64,000 nt of DNA from Limnospira sp050045915. GTDB lineage: Bacteria > Cyanobacteriota > Cyanobacteriia > Cyanobacteriales > Microcoleaceae. The translations under genes were made by a program, and so were the position numbers. Below, in pieces: positions 35,724 to 44,631 of this stretch. Numbering within the stretch: the stretch's first letter is position 1; every line of letters starts with the position of its first letter. Below the pieces are notes generated by a model. It was not told where the DNA came from, did not search any database, and worked only from the letters and a program-made list of their open reading frames with translations. The stretch is from the NCBI GenBank assembly GCA_050045915.1, contig JBNGCR010000002.1:1-64000 (forward strand), in the 5' to 3' direction.

Positions 35724-35858
35724 CTGAAGTTGTGTTTTGGATGGGAGCTAACAGCAGGTTCAGGCAGAGTCTACTATATTTCGCCCTGATTCTGACACCC
35801 GATCCTCGCCAATGGGGAAAGGGCGATCGCACCCCTCCCCGGCGGACTCCGCAACCCG

Positions 35859-37142
35859 TCACGTCAAAGCCGGGACTTTGATAGTGAGGTGGGGGTAGAG
35901 GGGGAAGCGATCGCACAGTTGGGCGACGCGACCGATGCAATCGGCTTTCACGGCGTCGTCTTCCGGGTTTAACAGGCGATCGGCGATGATATTGCCGATT
36001 TCGGTAAATTCGGCGCTTCCCATGCCCCGGGTCGTCACGGCCGGGGAGCCGAGCCGCAGGCCGCTGGTGACGAAGGGGGATTCGGGGTCGAAGGGGACGG
36101 TATTTTTGTTGGCGGTGATGTTGATTTCGCCCACCAGGCGATCGGCCACTTTCCCGGTCATCCCCACGGAGCGCAAATCCACCAGCATCAGGTGGTTGTC
36201 CGTCCCGCCGGAGACGATTTTCAAACCCCGCTCCTGCAATTGGGCGGCCAGGGCTTTGGCATTTTCGATCACCCGGCCGGAATAGGTCTTAAATTCGGGC
36301 TTCAGAGCTTCTCCGAACGCCACGGCCTTTCCGGCAATTACGTGTTCCAGCGGTCCCCCCTGAGATCCGGGAAACACCGCTTTATCGAATTTTTTGCCCA
36401 GTTCCGGATCGCGGGTCAGGATCAGACCGCCCCGGGGGCCGCGCAGGGTTTTGTGGGTGGTGGTGGTGACGACATCGCAGTGGGGGACAGGGTTCGGATG
36501 GTGGCCGGTGGCGACCAACCCGGCGATGTGGGCGATGTCGGCGAGGAGATAAGCGCCCACGGCGTCGGCGATTTCCCGGAATTTGTCGAATTGGATGGTG
36601 CGGGGATAGGCGGAGTAGCCGCAGACGATCAGTTTGGGTTTGTGTTCTTTGGCCAGTTCCAGGATGCGATCGTAGTCGAGTTGTTCGGTTTCCGCGCTGA
36701 CGCCGTACTGGCAGACATTGAACCACTTCCCGGAGACGTTGACGGGGGAACCGTGGGTCAGGTGGCCGCCGTGGGACAGGTCCATGCCCATGATCATGTC
36801 CCCGGGTTTCAGCAGGGCCAGGAAGACGGCGAAATTCGCCTGGGCGCCGGAGTGGGGTTGGACGTTGGCGTGGGCGGCGTCGAACAGTTCCCGGGCGCGA
36901 TCGATCGCCAGTTGTTCGATATGGTCGATAAATTCGCATCCCCCGTAATACCGCTTGTTCGGGAGGCCTTCGGCATATTTATTGGTCAGAACCGACCCCT
37001 GAGCCGCTAATACCGCCGGGGAGGTAAAATTTTCGCTGGCGATCAGTTCTAGATGATCCCGCTGACGCCGGAGTTCTTTGCCGATCAATTCGGTCACGGT
37101 CGGATCGGTCTGAGCCAGGATGTCCAGGTTGGTATCGCTCAC
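35859..37142 (-). CDS. glyA: Serine hydroxymethyltransferase
   Basis: This 427-aa PLP enzyme interconverts serine and glycine with tetrahydrofolate, feeding one-carbon metabolism and, in cyanobacteria, photorespiration. Conserved segments are LELIASENFTSPAVL, NKYAEGLPNKRYYGGCEFID, PHSGAQANFAV, the PLP lysine in VTTTTHKTLRGPRGG (about residue 230) and the substrate region LRLGSPAVTTRG. The start is GTG at 37142 with AGGGG nine bases upstream; the frame continues upstream but is not conserved. It is first in the run with the WecA-type transferase and cinA. Confidence 0.97.
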   Translation of the reverse strand: MSDTNLDILAQTDPTVTELIGKELRRQRDHLELIASENFTSPAVLAAQGSVLTNKYAEGLPNKRYYGGCEFIDHIEQLAIDRARELFDAAHANVQPHSGAQANFAVFLALLKPGDMIMGMDLSHGGHLTHGSPVNVSGKWFNVCQYGVSAETEQLDYDRILELAKEHKPKLIVCGYSAYPRTIQFDKFREIADAVGAYLLADIAHIAGLVATGHHPNPVPHCDVVTTTTHKTLRGPRGGLILTRDPELGKKFDKAVFPGSQGGPLEHVIAGKAVAFGEALKPEFKTYSGRVIENAKALAAQLQERGLKIVSGGTDNHLMLVDLRSVGMTGKVADRLVGEINITANKNTVPFDPESPFVTSGLRLGSPAVTTRGMGSAEFTEIGNIIADRLLNPEDDAVKADCIGRVAQLCDRFPLYPHLTIKVPALT

Positions 37143-37420
37143 AATCAATTCCCCTTTCTGACAAGTCTTAGGATGTTGCAGTGAACGCGGTCGCGAATAT
37201 CCGCTTTCGTGTCGGCATTGAGATGTTGCCGTTCCTCTCGGCGAGGAGGGCAAAGCGTCCTACGTCCACAAACTAACGATCATAACTCGCTTTCCTTCAG
37301 AGTTCTAGTTCGACCGATCCGCTTGACAGGAATGTTAAGTTGTGAGTCACTTTCTCAGCTTTCTCGGGATCGTGAAATAAAATAAAAGGGCAGGTTAAGA
37401 AATCAGCCGGAGGGATGACA

Positions 37421-37618
37421 ATGTTAGTGATGATGATGGAAAATCAAGTGATCGAACCCCACCAAGTTTGTCAGGGCTGTTTGCTGGCCGATCGCAGCGG
37501 TCAACCCCGGTGGCGCGGCGGACACCTCACTTGCGGACACCTGATCCGGAAGCCTGGGGACAACAAACCCGGCCAGTACGAGTGCGAGATGGGGTTCCGC
37601 ATCGCCAATATCGACTGA
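37421..37618 (+). CDS. Small cysteine-containing hypothetical protein
   Basis: This 65-aa protein has the pattern VCQGCLLADRSGQPRWRGGH, followed by LTCGHLI and a later cysteine (YECEMG). Four cysteines (CxxC...C...C) suggest metal or redox binding. The ATG at 37421 has GGAGG seven bases upstream and is preferred to 37415. No signal peptide is seen. It appears to be a cyanobacterial small protein; function unknown. Confidence 0.65.
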   Translation: MLVMMMENQVIEPHQVCQGCLLADRSGQPRWRGGHLTCGHLIRKPGDNKPGQYECEMGFRIANID

Positions 37619-37713
37619 TTTCCTCACTTCGGAGAATAACTTCCGGGCATCGCTGCGCTATCCTGAGTCTAGAGATTAATTTTCGTTAACTGACGCACTC
37701 AGGAGAGGTGACT

Positions 37714-38181
37714 ATGAATTGGCGCGGAACCACCACCGTTCGCGATCGCATTTTTGCTTGTCTGCCCTACTTGCTGCCCCTCGTGTATGGGCTACCATTT
37801 GGCAAATTCTTGTTGGTACAATTTCCGGTCTTAGGGTTCCTTCTATTGCCCGTAATTTTCATACAACAGATCTTCGCTCAAATCTTCTTTGCCGGTCTGA
37901 TCGTTTTTTTTGCGCTCTTCATGCTGGTGGTGCGGAATGAAAATATCCCCCATTTCATCCGTTTCAACACGATGCAGGCGATTTTACTCGATATTATCGT
38001 GATCGGCTGTAGTTTGATTCTGAACATCATCCCCTTGGAAGGGTTTATCGAACAAACGCTCTACAACATGGTCTTTTTGGGAGTTTTGGCGGCGGTGATT
38101 TACGCAGTCGTCCAATCCGCGCGGGGACAGTACGCCGAGATTCCGACGCTCTCCGATGCGGTGTATATGCAGGTTCGGTAA
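37714..38181 (+). CDS. Tic20-family membrane protein
   Basis: This 155-aa protein matches the Tic20/Ycf60-like family of cyanobacteria. There are four hydrophobic helices with the family motifs RIFACLPYLLPLVYGLPFG, ENIPHFIRFNTMQAILLDI and a polar C terminus (SDAVYMQVR). Plant homologues form the chloroplast inner-envelope import channel; the cyanobacterial role is not settled. The ATG at 37714 follows AGGAGAGG and is preferred over the GTG at 37708. Confidence 0.88.
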   Translation: MNWRGTTTVRDRIFACLPYLLPLVYGLPFGKFLLVQFPVLGFLLLPVIFIQQIFAQIFFAGLIVFFALFMLVVRNENIPHFIRFNTMQAILLDIIVIGCSLILNIIPLEGFIEQTLYNMVFLGVLAAVIYAVVQSARGQYAEIPTLSDAVYMQVR

Positions 38182-38323
38182 GGAAGCGGGAAAATAGAGT
38201 CCGCGATCGCACCCCGGTCTTCCGGGCGAAAATTCTCGGCGCGATCGCATCCCGCCCACTCTTGAACGGTGCGAACGTGCTATTATAAGAGTTTGTCTTG
38301 TGAATTTTGAGTAGAATCCTCTC

Positions 38324-38503
38324 ATGGCTGTTCCAAAGAAACGAACCTCCAAGTCCAAACGGAATATGCGAAAGGCGACTTGGAAGCGCAAAGCGAGATT
38401 ACAAGCTGAAAAAGCTCTCTCCCTGGGGAAATCTGTCCTCACCGGCCGCTCGGCCAGCTTCGTCTATCCTTCCAATGAAGATGAGGAGGACGACGAAGAG
38501 TAG
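38324..38503 (+). CDS. rpmF: 50S ribosomal protein L32
   Basis: This 59-aa protein starts MAVPKKRTSKSKRNMRKATW and has a basic N-terminal half, followed by the cyanobacterial-type LGKSVLTGRSASF segment. It ends in an acidic tail (NEDEEDDEE). The cysteines of the zinc-binding form are absent, as in cyanobacterial and plastid L32. The sequence is complete. It lies alone between the Tic20-type gene and queA; upstream is TAGAAT near 38312. Confidence 0.95.
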   Translation: MAVPKKRTSKSKRNMRKATWKRKARLQAEKALSLGKSVLTGRSASFVYPSNEDEEDDEE

Positions 38504-38601
38504 GAAATTGGCGATCGCGCGATCGTTAGCCGGATGTCGGTTCGTGCCGATGTCCGGTTTTTGTTTGGGGAGTCGGGAGTCGGGAGTGGGGAGTCGGGAA
38601 A

Positions 38602-38693
38602 CGTTGTTGGGCTTTAGCCCCCCACAGATACCGAGGCGCTAAAGCGCAACAACGAGAAGGGTGTTGATTGCTGTTGTTGGGCTTTAGCCCGAT
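38602..38693. repeat. CGTTGTTGGGCTTTAGCCC hairpin repeats
   Basis: CGTTGTTGGGCTTTAGCCCC (from 38602) pairs with GGCGCTAAAGCGCAACAACG (ending 38654), making a roughly 20-bp imperfect stem. A further copy of GTTGTTGGGCTTTAGCCC follows at about 38675-38692 and supplies the TAA stop of queA. Confidence 0.8.
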
Positions 38694-39859
38694 TGCAGAA
38701 CCGCTTCGGGTAGGATCAGCATGGCGTCGCCGAAGGAGTAAAAGCGATATCGATTGCCCAAGTCGTTTTCGGGCTGTTCCAGGGCGTCCTGATAGAGCTC
38801 TAATAGTCGCCACCGGCCGATCAGCGCCGACACCAGCATCAGCAAACTCGATCGCGGCAGGTGAAAATTGGTGATCAGTCCGTCCACCATCCGCCAGCGG
38901 TAGCCCGGATAGATAAATAAATTCGTCTGGCCGCAATAGGGTTGAATCCGGCCGTTTTCGGAATTTTGCAGCGTCGCTGTCCCCTCTAGAGTCCGCACCA
39001 CCGTCGTCCCCACGGCGATAACCCGCCCGCCGCGATCGCGGGTTTGAGCAATTTTCTCTGCCGTCTCCGGGGGAACTTCAGCCCATTCGCCGTGCATCTG
39101 GTGGGTGGTGATGTCCTCCACTTCCACGGGGCGAAAGGTTCCTACCCCCACATGGAGGGTGACGAAGGCGCGATCGATGCCGTGTTGTTCCAATTGTTCA
39201 AATAGGGTATCTGTGAAGTGTAACCCCGCCGTCGGTGCGGCCACCGCCCCCGGGCGATCGGCGTAGATGGTCTGGTACTGTTCCGGCAACGCCTCGGAGT
39301 CCGTGACGTAGGGCGGAAAGGGGATCTGGCCGAATTGATCGAGGCGGGAGATGAAAGATTGACCTTCGGGAACCTCGAATTTCAGCAGGCGTCCCCCCGT
39401 GGGGGGATCGATGCCCACGACTGTCGCCCTGAGTACCTCATCCCCGGTTCGGGAGTCAAATTCCAATTGAGAACCGAGTTTGAAGCGTTTTCCCGGCTTC
39501 ACCAACGCCAGCCAACAATCGGGCGATCGCTCTTCCAACAGCAAAATCTCGATTGCAGCCGAGCTACTTTTGCGTCCGTAGAGACGGGCGGGCAGCACTT
39601 TGGTATCGTTGAGGATCAGCAGATCTCCGGATTGCAACAGGTCGGGGAGATCCCGAAACAGGCGGTGGCGGTGGGAATGGGGCGAATCCACCACCAGCAG
39701 GCGAGAAGCATCCCGGGGTACAACTGGATTTTGGGCGATGCGATCGGGCGGTAATTCGTAATGATACGCTTGCAAACTTGTGTCCGAGTTGTCCACGACT
39801 CCAGTCACTCCTAATCCTGAATTTCCCGCCCCCCCGACAGGTTGGGTAGAAACCCCCAT
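38684..39859 (-). CDS. queA: tRNA S-adenosylmethionine ribosyltransferase-isomerase
   Basis: This protein of up to 391 aa catalyses epoxyqueuosine formation in tRNA. Conserved blocks are YELPPDRIAQNPV, LLILNDTKVLPARLYGRK, APTAGLHFTDTL, LHVGVGTFRPVEVEDI, VGTTVVRTLE and TNFHLPRSSLLMLVSAL. The start is uncertain: ATG 39859 adds a Gly/Val-rich extension, while a GTG at 39796 (VDNSDTSLQAYHYELP) with AGGAG 11 bases upstream gives a more usual length of 370. The TAA stop is provided by a GGGCTTTAGCCC palindromic repeat. Confidence 0.93.
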   Translation of the reverse strand: MGVSTQPVGGAGNSGLGVTGVVDNSDTSLQAYHYELPPDRIAQNPVVPRDASRLLVVDSPHSHRHRLFRDLPDLLQSGDLLILNDTKVLPARLYGRKSSSAAIEILLLEERSPDCWLALVKPGKRFKLGSQLEFDSRTGDEVLRATVVGIDPPTGGRLLKFEVPEGQSFISRLDQFGQIPFPPYVTDSEALPEQYQTIYADRPGAVAAPTAGLHFTDTLFEQLEQHGIDRAFVTLHVGVGTFRPVEVEDITTHQMHGEWAEVPPETAEKIAQTRDRGGRVIAVGTTVVRTLEGTATLQNSENGRIQPYCGQTNLFIYPGYRWRMVDGLITNFHLPRSSLLMLVSALIGRWRLLELYQDALEQPENDLGNRYRFYSFGDAMLILPEAVLQSG

Positions 39860-40189
39860 GCCAGATCGGGGGCTTTTCCCCTAGTAAAAAGGGCGATATC
39901 CCACGAACATATAAGTATAGCCTTGTCACATTGTCCGATCGAGCGACTGCATCCGTATCAATACTCATTGACCCGATGCAGTGACGGTGAGAAGGGAAAC
40001 GGCGAACTGAAACCCATTCCCGAATCGTTCGAGAACATCGTATCAGTTTGAACCGCCCAGTTTCCTTGACACGCGATCGACACTGACACCAAGGAGCGAT
40101 CTCGTCCATCTATCGCTCGGTTGCAGACTATCGGAACTAGAGGGTTGCAACCAGATGGCGGGACACACCAAGACGCGGGAGAAGACCTC
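39860..40189. other. Intergenic region between divergent queA and hypothetical gene
   Basis: No gene is recognised. There is an inverted repeat ACTGCATC (39946-39953) / GATGCAGT (39975-39982) with a 21-bp loop. Both divergent promoters must lie here. Confidence 0.45.
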
Positions 40190-40579
40190 ATGGAATATCT
40201 ATACTACCTTGCCAACACGAGTCTGACACTCAGAGTTGTGGATTTTCTTCAAACTCAAACTCACCTGCCGGTCAAGTTTCTGACCGTCATCCATCAGATC
40301 GATGGCTGGATTATCAAAGTCAAGATGAGTCAGTATCTGACGCCCCACCAACACGGCGATTTTCGCTCGTTCATGAATGAACTCGGAATTCCCTACGAAC
40401 CGGACATCCGCATTCAGATGGCTCTGTGGGGGTTGGAAACGGGGCAATCTCCCCTGAGTGTCATGCGTCGCTATCAGGTGGCGGTGGTGTCTCACGGAAT
40501 CCCCAACCGGGAGGACATCGAAGCATTTCGCACCCAGTTTGTCCGGGGTCTGGGTTACTGCCCCGAGGCACTGGCGTAG
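40190..40579 (+). CDS. Conserved hypothetical protein
   Basis: This 129-aa soluble protein starts MEYLYYLANTSLTLRVVDFL. It contains a beta-rich first half (IDGWIIKVKMSQYLTPHQHG) and an alpha-helical second half ending in RGLGYCPEALA. No known motif is identified. GGGAGAAG lies 5 bases upstream of the chosen ATG; the frame extends to 40121 without sense. It is convergent with yraN. Function unknown. Confidence 0.65.
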   Translation: MEYLYYLANTSLTLRVVDFLQTQTHLPVKFLTVIHQIDGWIIKVKMSQYLTPHQHGDFRSFMNELGIPYEPDIRIQMALWGLETGQSPLSVMRRYQVAVVSHGIPNREDIEAFRTQFVRGLGYCPEALA

Positions 40580-40615
40580 CGCGTTTTAAATTGACCTTCA
40601 CCCCGTCTTCTCGCC

Positions 40616-41047
40616 CTAGCAGAATGCCGATTCGAGATAATTCTGGAGGGTGAGGTGATATCCCTCTATCGGGATGGGTAGGCCGGGTTCGATCGCCGGT
40701 GATGGCGTCGATACCCGGTCTTTTTTCGTGGGGCGATCGCACCGAACCAGGGCCACGTCGAACCGGCAGGGCCGGGTACTCAGGTCGGGGCGATCGCTCA
40801 AAAAGTGTTCGGCCGTTTGAATCAGTTTCCCCTGTTTGGCGGGGGTGATGGCCAGGGCGCCGTCTTCGTCCCAATTGCCCCGACTCCGGGTTTTGACTTC
40901 GACGAAAATGAGGGTGGGGTGGCGATCGGCGATCAGGTCGATTTCTCCCCAGCGACAGCGATATTGGCGGTGAAGGATTTCCCAACCGGTTTGCCGCAGC
41001 CACCGGGCCACCAGTTCTTCCCCCAACTCTCCGATTTGGCGCGACAT
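40616..41047 (-). CDS. yraN: UPF0102/YraN family endonuclease-like protein
   Basis: This 143-aa protein of the UPF0102 group has a restriction-endonuclease-like core: GELGEELVARWLRQTGWEIL, then CRWGEIDLIADRHPTLIFVEVKTR (E-x-D...E-x-K catalytic pattern) and the C-terminal RFDVALVRCD. Its cellular role is unclear; a Holliday-junction-like nuclease function is suggested only by fold. The ATG at 41047 with GGAGGA seven bases upstream is chosen; the frame upstream to 41224 overlaps the divergent gene. It is divergent from the pentapeptide-repeat gene. Confidence 0.92.
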   Translation of the reverse strand: MSRQIGELGEELVARWLRQTGWEILHRQYRCRWGEIDLIADRHPTLIFVEVKTRSRGNWDEDGALAITPAKQGKLIQTAEHFLSDRPDLSTRPCRFDVALVRCDRPTKKDRVSTPSPAIEPGLPIPIEGYHLTLQNYLESAFC

Positions 41048-41141
41048 TTTCTGTCCTCCCGATCGCTTCCCCTGTACACTAAATCCTAATTGATAGATTT
41101 TCCATACACTCGATAGCATGGGTTTTTCTTCTCGAACTGCT

Positions 41142-41645
41142 ATGAACCGGAGTATTATTTCGCGCATCGGTGCGATCGCGCTGAGTTTGGCGATCGCGAT
41201 CGGACTGGTTACGACCGTTTTCACCCCCTCACCCGCCCGGGCGGAAAACTACGAAAAGCGGACGCTGATCGATATGGATTTCTCCAACCAGGATCTCAAG
41301 GATTCGGAGTTCGACTTCGCCAACCTCCGCCGCAGCGACTTCAGCCACAGCGACTTGCGGGGTGTCAGCCTGTTCGGCGCCAAGCTGCAAGATGCGAATT
41401 TGGAGGGGGCTGACCTGCGGTTTGCGACCCTGGACACGGCCCGATTCATCCGCGCAAACCTCACCGATGCGGTGCTGGAGGGGGCTTTTGCTTATAATAC
41501 TGATTTTCAGGGCGCGATCGTCACCGGGGCAGATTTCACCGACGTCCTGTTGCGGCGGGACCAGCAGGAAATGCTCTGCGAGGTCGCCGAGGGGACGAAT
41601 CCGGTGACGGGACGGGAAACCCGCGAAACTCTGTACTGCGATTGA
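41142..41645 (+). CDS. Thylakoid-lumen-type pentapeptide repeat protein
   Basis: This 167-aa protein has a signal peptide (IALSLAIAIGLVTTVF, cleavage after ARA about residue 33). About a dozen A(D/N)Lxx pentapeptides follow (DFANLRRSDFSHSDLRGVSL, then NLEGADLRFATL), forming a right-handed quadrilateral beta helix. The C terminus contains a conserved pair of cysteines (LCEVAEG and LYCD). It is typical of lumenal pentapeptide proteins of cyanobacteria and plastids. Function unknown. ATG 41142 (MNRSII) is used; 41118 adds 8 residues. Confidence 0.9.
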   Translation: MNRSIISRIGAIALSLAIAIGLVTTVFTPSPARAENYEKRTLIDMDFSNQDLKDSEFDFANLRRSDFSHSDLRGVSLFGAKLQDANLEGADLRFATLDTARFIRANLTDAVLEGAFAYNTDFQGAIVTGADFTDVLLRRDQQEMLCEVAEGTNPVTGRETRETLYCD

Positions 41646-42021
41646 TCGGTCAATTGTAGTTCAGTCGGGGGGGTTAGGCGCGGCAGTAATTTTTCGGAAA
41701 AATCCACAACTTTTCATCCGCGCCGTAACCCACCAATTTCCCATGAGGTTTAACCACCATAACGGTTAATCATGAATCTTCTATCAGGGCAAAAACGAGG
41801 GAATGTTGCCCCTTGTTCGCCCCCAGTCGCCATAATTGGATGCAGATGATTGGGGAGTTTGTGGGATGATAAAAAGCGATCGCATATGGAGATTTTGTTT
41901 GAATTACCAGGCCCGCTGAGGAATCAATTCCTCAGCTAATAGCGAAAATCATCTGAAGATGATTGGGGAAATAAAAAGCGATCGCACACCTATTTAAAAT
42001 TCCCTTGAACTACCATAATGG
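41646..42021. other. Intergenic region with hairpin repeat copy
   Basis: No gene is seen. The region holds the double-hairpin repeat at 41914-41971 (separate entry) and HIP1 sites. Confidence 0.5.
41914..41971. repeat. Double-hairpin dispersed repeat, copy 1
   Basis: CTGAGGAATCAATTCCTCAG is followed by CTAATAGCGAAA and then ATCATCTGAAGATGAT. The same arrangement occurs at 54994-55050 with compensatory differences in the first stem. Confidence 0.75.
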
Positions 42022-42321
42022 TTAATACTGATTAAAACATTGGTGTCTATAGCCGAGGGGGGCGACAATGGCGATGTCTGGTTCCGTTTCCGAGTTGTTG
42101 GGGAGGGTGATGGGTTTGGCTTGACGGACGAGAGCGCGATCGCCTAAAATGCGGGTCAGATACGCTCCGGCTTCGGAACTAAAAAAGGCATGGGGTTCTC
42201 CTTCTGGGGGCATTTTGACAATTTCTCCGGCTAATAATTCTACGGGACGATCCACCAGCAAGCCCGTTTTTATCATCTGATGATAATCGTCTAAACTCCA
42301 TTTTACGGTTGAGAGTACCAT
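42022..42321 (-). pseudogene. Truncated duplicate of Uma2-family gene
   Basis: The first 89 residues and the start codon are identical to the full gene at 42545-43099. The 277 bp from 42052 to 42328 match 42830-43106 base for base. After APLG the frame turns into unrelated residues and stops, so the catalytic C-terminal half is missing. The identity points to a very recent duplication, and the two copies leave about 500 bp between them. Confidence 0.9.
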
Positions 42322-42416
42322 GTTTTTTACCTGAACGATTTGAGAGATTTTGAATGCTCAATAAGCCTTGCTTAGGGCGAGAATTATAATTCTATTTTAA
42401 CATGATTTTACCGCCA

Positions 42417-42513
42417 TAGCAATGTGAAATGATTGGCGAAAGATAAATCCACTCAAAGCCCCCGGATTCGGGGATTTGGGGCGCGACTATTTGCCGATGA
42501 TTTCCGGTTGCTA
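42417..42513. repeat. TA-flanked MITE-like repeat, copy B
   Basis: It begins TA-GCAATGTGAAATGATT and ends GATGATTTCCGGTTGC-TA, a terminal inverted repeat, with the G/C core CAAAGCCCCCGGATTCGGGG. It lies between the truncated and intact Uma2 copies. Confidence 0.75.
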
Positions 42514-42544
42514 TATGGCATCTTTTCGGGTCACATATCAATCA

Positions 42545-43099
42545 TTACAAAGCTGAAATAATCGCGTCAACGGGAATAGTCAGATCGGGAAAAGCCAGGG
42601 GGGAAACTTCTCCGGAGGTTAGGGTGATTTTGGAGCCGTATTCGCGTCCCCTGGGGTCGCGGTGGATAATTAATTCTCCGGTTTGTAAATTCACCAGCCA
42701 ATATTCTGGGATGCCGGCTTCGGCATAAATATGGTATTTAACCGTGGAATCTTTCTCTAGGCTGCTGCTTGCATATTCAATCACCCAAAAGATATTTTCT
42801 GGGTAGGGGTGATGGCTCAGATATTCTCGGCCGAGGGGGGCGACAATGGCGATGTCTGGTTCCGTTTCCGAGTTGTTGGGGAGGGTGATGGGTTTGGCTT
42901 GACGGACGAGAGCGCGATCGCCTAAAATGCGGGTCAGATACGCTCCGGCTTCGGAACTAAAAAAGGCATGGGGTTCTCCTTCTGGGGGCATTTTGACAAT
43001 TTCTCCGGCTAATAATTCTACGGGACGATCCACCAGCAAGCCCGTTTTTATCATCTGATGATAATCGTCTAAACTCCATTTTACGGTTGAGAGTACCAT
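42545..43099 (-). CDS. Uma2 family (DUF820) putative endonuclease
   Basis: This 184-aa protein belongs to the Uma2/DUF820 group, a PD-(D/E)xK-type fold greatly expanded in cyanobacteria. Features include VKWSLDDYHQMIKTGLLVDR, PVELLAGEIVKMPPEGEPH, the catalytic-type acidic residues in SETEPDIAIVAP and VIEYASSSLEKDSTVKYHIY, and the C-terminal GIPEYWLVNLQTGELIIHRD. Biological function is unknown. The ATG at 43099 matches the duplicated copy; 28 upstream codons are non-family. Confidence 0.9.
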   Translation of the reverse strand: MVLSTVKWSLDDYHQMIKTGLLVDRPVELLAGEIVKMPPEGEPHAFFSSEAGAYLTRILGDRALVRQAKPITLPNNSETEPDIAIVAPLGREYLSHHPYPENIFWVIEYASSSLEKDSTVKYHIYAEAGIPEYWLVNLQTGELIIHRDPRGREYGSKITLTSGEVSPLAFPDLTIPVDAIISAL

Positions 43100-43451
43100 G
43101 TTTTTTCCCCGAACGATTTGAGCAATTTTAAATGATTGATAGGCTGTATCTGGGGCAGGACTAACTATTTTATTATATCCCAATCATTTTCAATTCACCA
43201 CTTTTATGATTAAATAGAAACCCGGTTTCTCGGCAATCTTTGCAATGGAGTCCAAGCCCAACAATATCTCGCCGCCCCGGGGCTGTGGCTCCGGGTATGT
43301 GGCATCACAAATAAGATTGACTTGCAATAAGTTGCCCCGTCCGTGTTAGGATTCTGAACTGCAACTTATTCTTAATTGCGACCCGAGTTCGGGCCGCGGA
43401 CTGAGGGCGTGCGATCGCCCTTGACTCCATCAGAAGCAGAACGAGAACGAA
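43100..43451. promoter_or_regulatory. Upstream region of futA with 10-bp inverted repeat
   Basis: AATAAGTTGC (43326-43335) and GCAACTTATT (43361-43370) form a perfect 10-bp inverted repeat about 80 bp upstream of futA. An AGAAACCCGGTTTCT repeat is at about 43216-43231. The inverted repeat could be an operator or leader hairpin, possibly related to iron control. No gene is seen in this interval. Confidence 0.45.
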
Positions 43452-44504
43452 ATGAGCAAACTGACAAGACGCCTTTTTTTGGCTTACGGGACGGCGATGG
43501 CGGCCGTTGTCGCGGGTGAGTTGGGGAAGCCCCGCCGCGGGATGGCGGATGCGGGGGTACTGAATCTTTACTCTTCCCGCCACTACGATACTGACAATCA
43601 ATTGTATGAAGGGTTCACCCAAAAAACGGGCATCAAGATCAACCTGATCGAGGGGGATGCCGCCCAATTGGTGGAACGGATCAAGAGCGAAGGTGCCAAC
43701 AGCCCCGCCGATGTGCTGATCACGGTGGATGCGGGGAATTTGTGGCGGGCTCAGACGGAGGGACTGTTTCAACCCGTCTCGTCGGCGACGTTGAATAATG
43801 CCATTCCCGCCAACCTGCGCGATCCGGGGGGGCATTGGTTCGGGCTCTCCAAGCGGGCACGGGTGATCATGTACAATCGGGGGAAGGTGAACCCGGCGCA
43901 ACTGTCCACCTACGAGGCTCTGGGGACTCCGGCGTGGAAGGGAAAGGTGTTAATTCGTTCCTCCAATAATATCTACAACCAGTCCTTGATCGCGGGGATG
44001 ATCGAAACGAAGGGGGCGGATACTGCCCAAAAATGGGTTCAGGGGTTGGTGGCGAACTTTGCCAGACCGCCGGAGGGAAATGATACGGCCCAGATCAAGG
44101 CGGTGGCGGCGGGTGTGGGCGATGTGGCGATCGCGAATAGTTACTACCTCGCCCGCCTAGCCAGTTCCAACGATCCGGCGGATCAGGCTGTCGCCCGCAA
44201 TGTGGGGATGTTTTTCCCGAACCAGCGCGATCGCGGCACTCACATTAATATCAGCGGCGCGGGAGTTGTCCGCAACGCGCCTAATCAAGCGGGGGCGATC
44301 GCATTTTTGGAATATCTGGTCACACCCGAAGCCCAAAAAATCTTTTCTTTGGGAAATAATGAATATCCGGTGGTGTCGGGGGTTCCGGTTTCTCCAGCGT
44401 TGGCGCAGTATGGAACCTTCAAAAGCGATCCGGTGAATGTGGCGGCTTACGGTCGCTTAAATTCCCAGGCGATTCAAATTATGGATCGCGCGGGCTGGAA
44501 ATAA
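43452..44504 (+). CDS. futA: Ferric iron ABC transporter substrate-binding protein
   Basis: This 350-aa periplasmic Fe3+-binding protein has a twin-arginine signal (TRRLFLAYGTAMAA). The mature part begins VLNLYSSRHYDTDNQLYEGF and contains the iron-ligand tyrosine region (ANSYYLARLAS), GTHINISGAGVV and LEYLVTPEAQKIF. It captures ferric iron and passes it to FutB. It is unlinked to futB/futC, which lie about 20 kb away on this window; such separation is known in cyanobacteria. Complete length. A strong hairpin follows the stop. Confidence 0.93.
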   Translation: MSKLTRRLFLAYGTAMAAVVAGELGKPRRGMADAGVLNLYSSRHYDTDNQLYEGFTQKTGIKINLIEGDAAQLVERIKSEGANSPADVLITVDAGNLWRAQTEGLFQPVSSATLNNAIPANLRDPGGHWFGLSKRARVIMYNRGKVNPAQLSTYEALGTPAWKGKVLIRSSNNIYNQSLIAGMIETKGADTAQKWVQGLVANFARPPEGNDTAQIKAVAAGVGDVAIANSYYLARLASSNDPADQAVARNVGMFFPNQRDRGTHINISGAGVVRNAPNQAGAIAFLEYLVTPEAQKIFSLGNNEYPVVSGVPVSPALAQYGTFKSDPVNVAAYGRLNSQAIQIMDRAGWK

Positions 44505-44518
44505 GCCCTTAAATGAGA

Positions 44519-44556
44519 GGGATAACCCGGGAACATAGGGGTTCTCAGGTTATCCC
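44519..44556. terminator. Hairpin between convergent futA and small membrane gene
   Basis: GGGATAACC (44519-44527) and GGTTATCCC (44548-44556) form a perfect 9-bp stem just after the futA stop. There is no long T tract on either strand, so it may be a bidirectional or weak terminator. Confidence 0.5.
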
Positions 44557-44631
44557 CCAACTTGGCAGGATTCTATATTATCCGAGTTCGAGGTTCGATT
44601 ATTCATCATCGGTGAAGAGAAATTTTTCCTC

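Noticed and set aside
35055..35789. 244-codon plus-strand frame across the WecA-type transferase gene
   Set aside because: It is glycine/glutamine/histidine-rich, without motifs, and antisense to a clearly conserved membrane enzyme.
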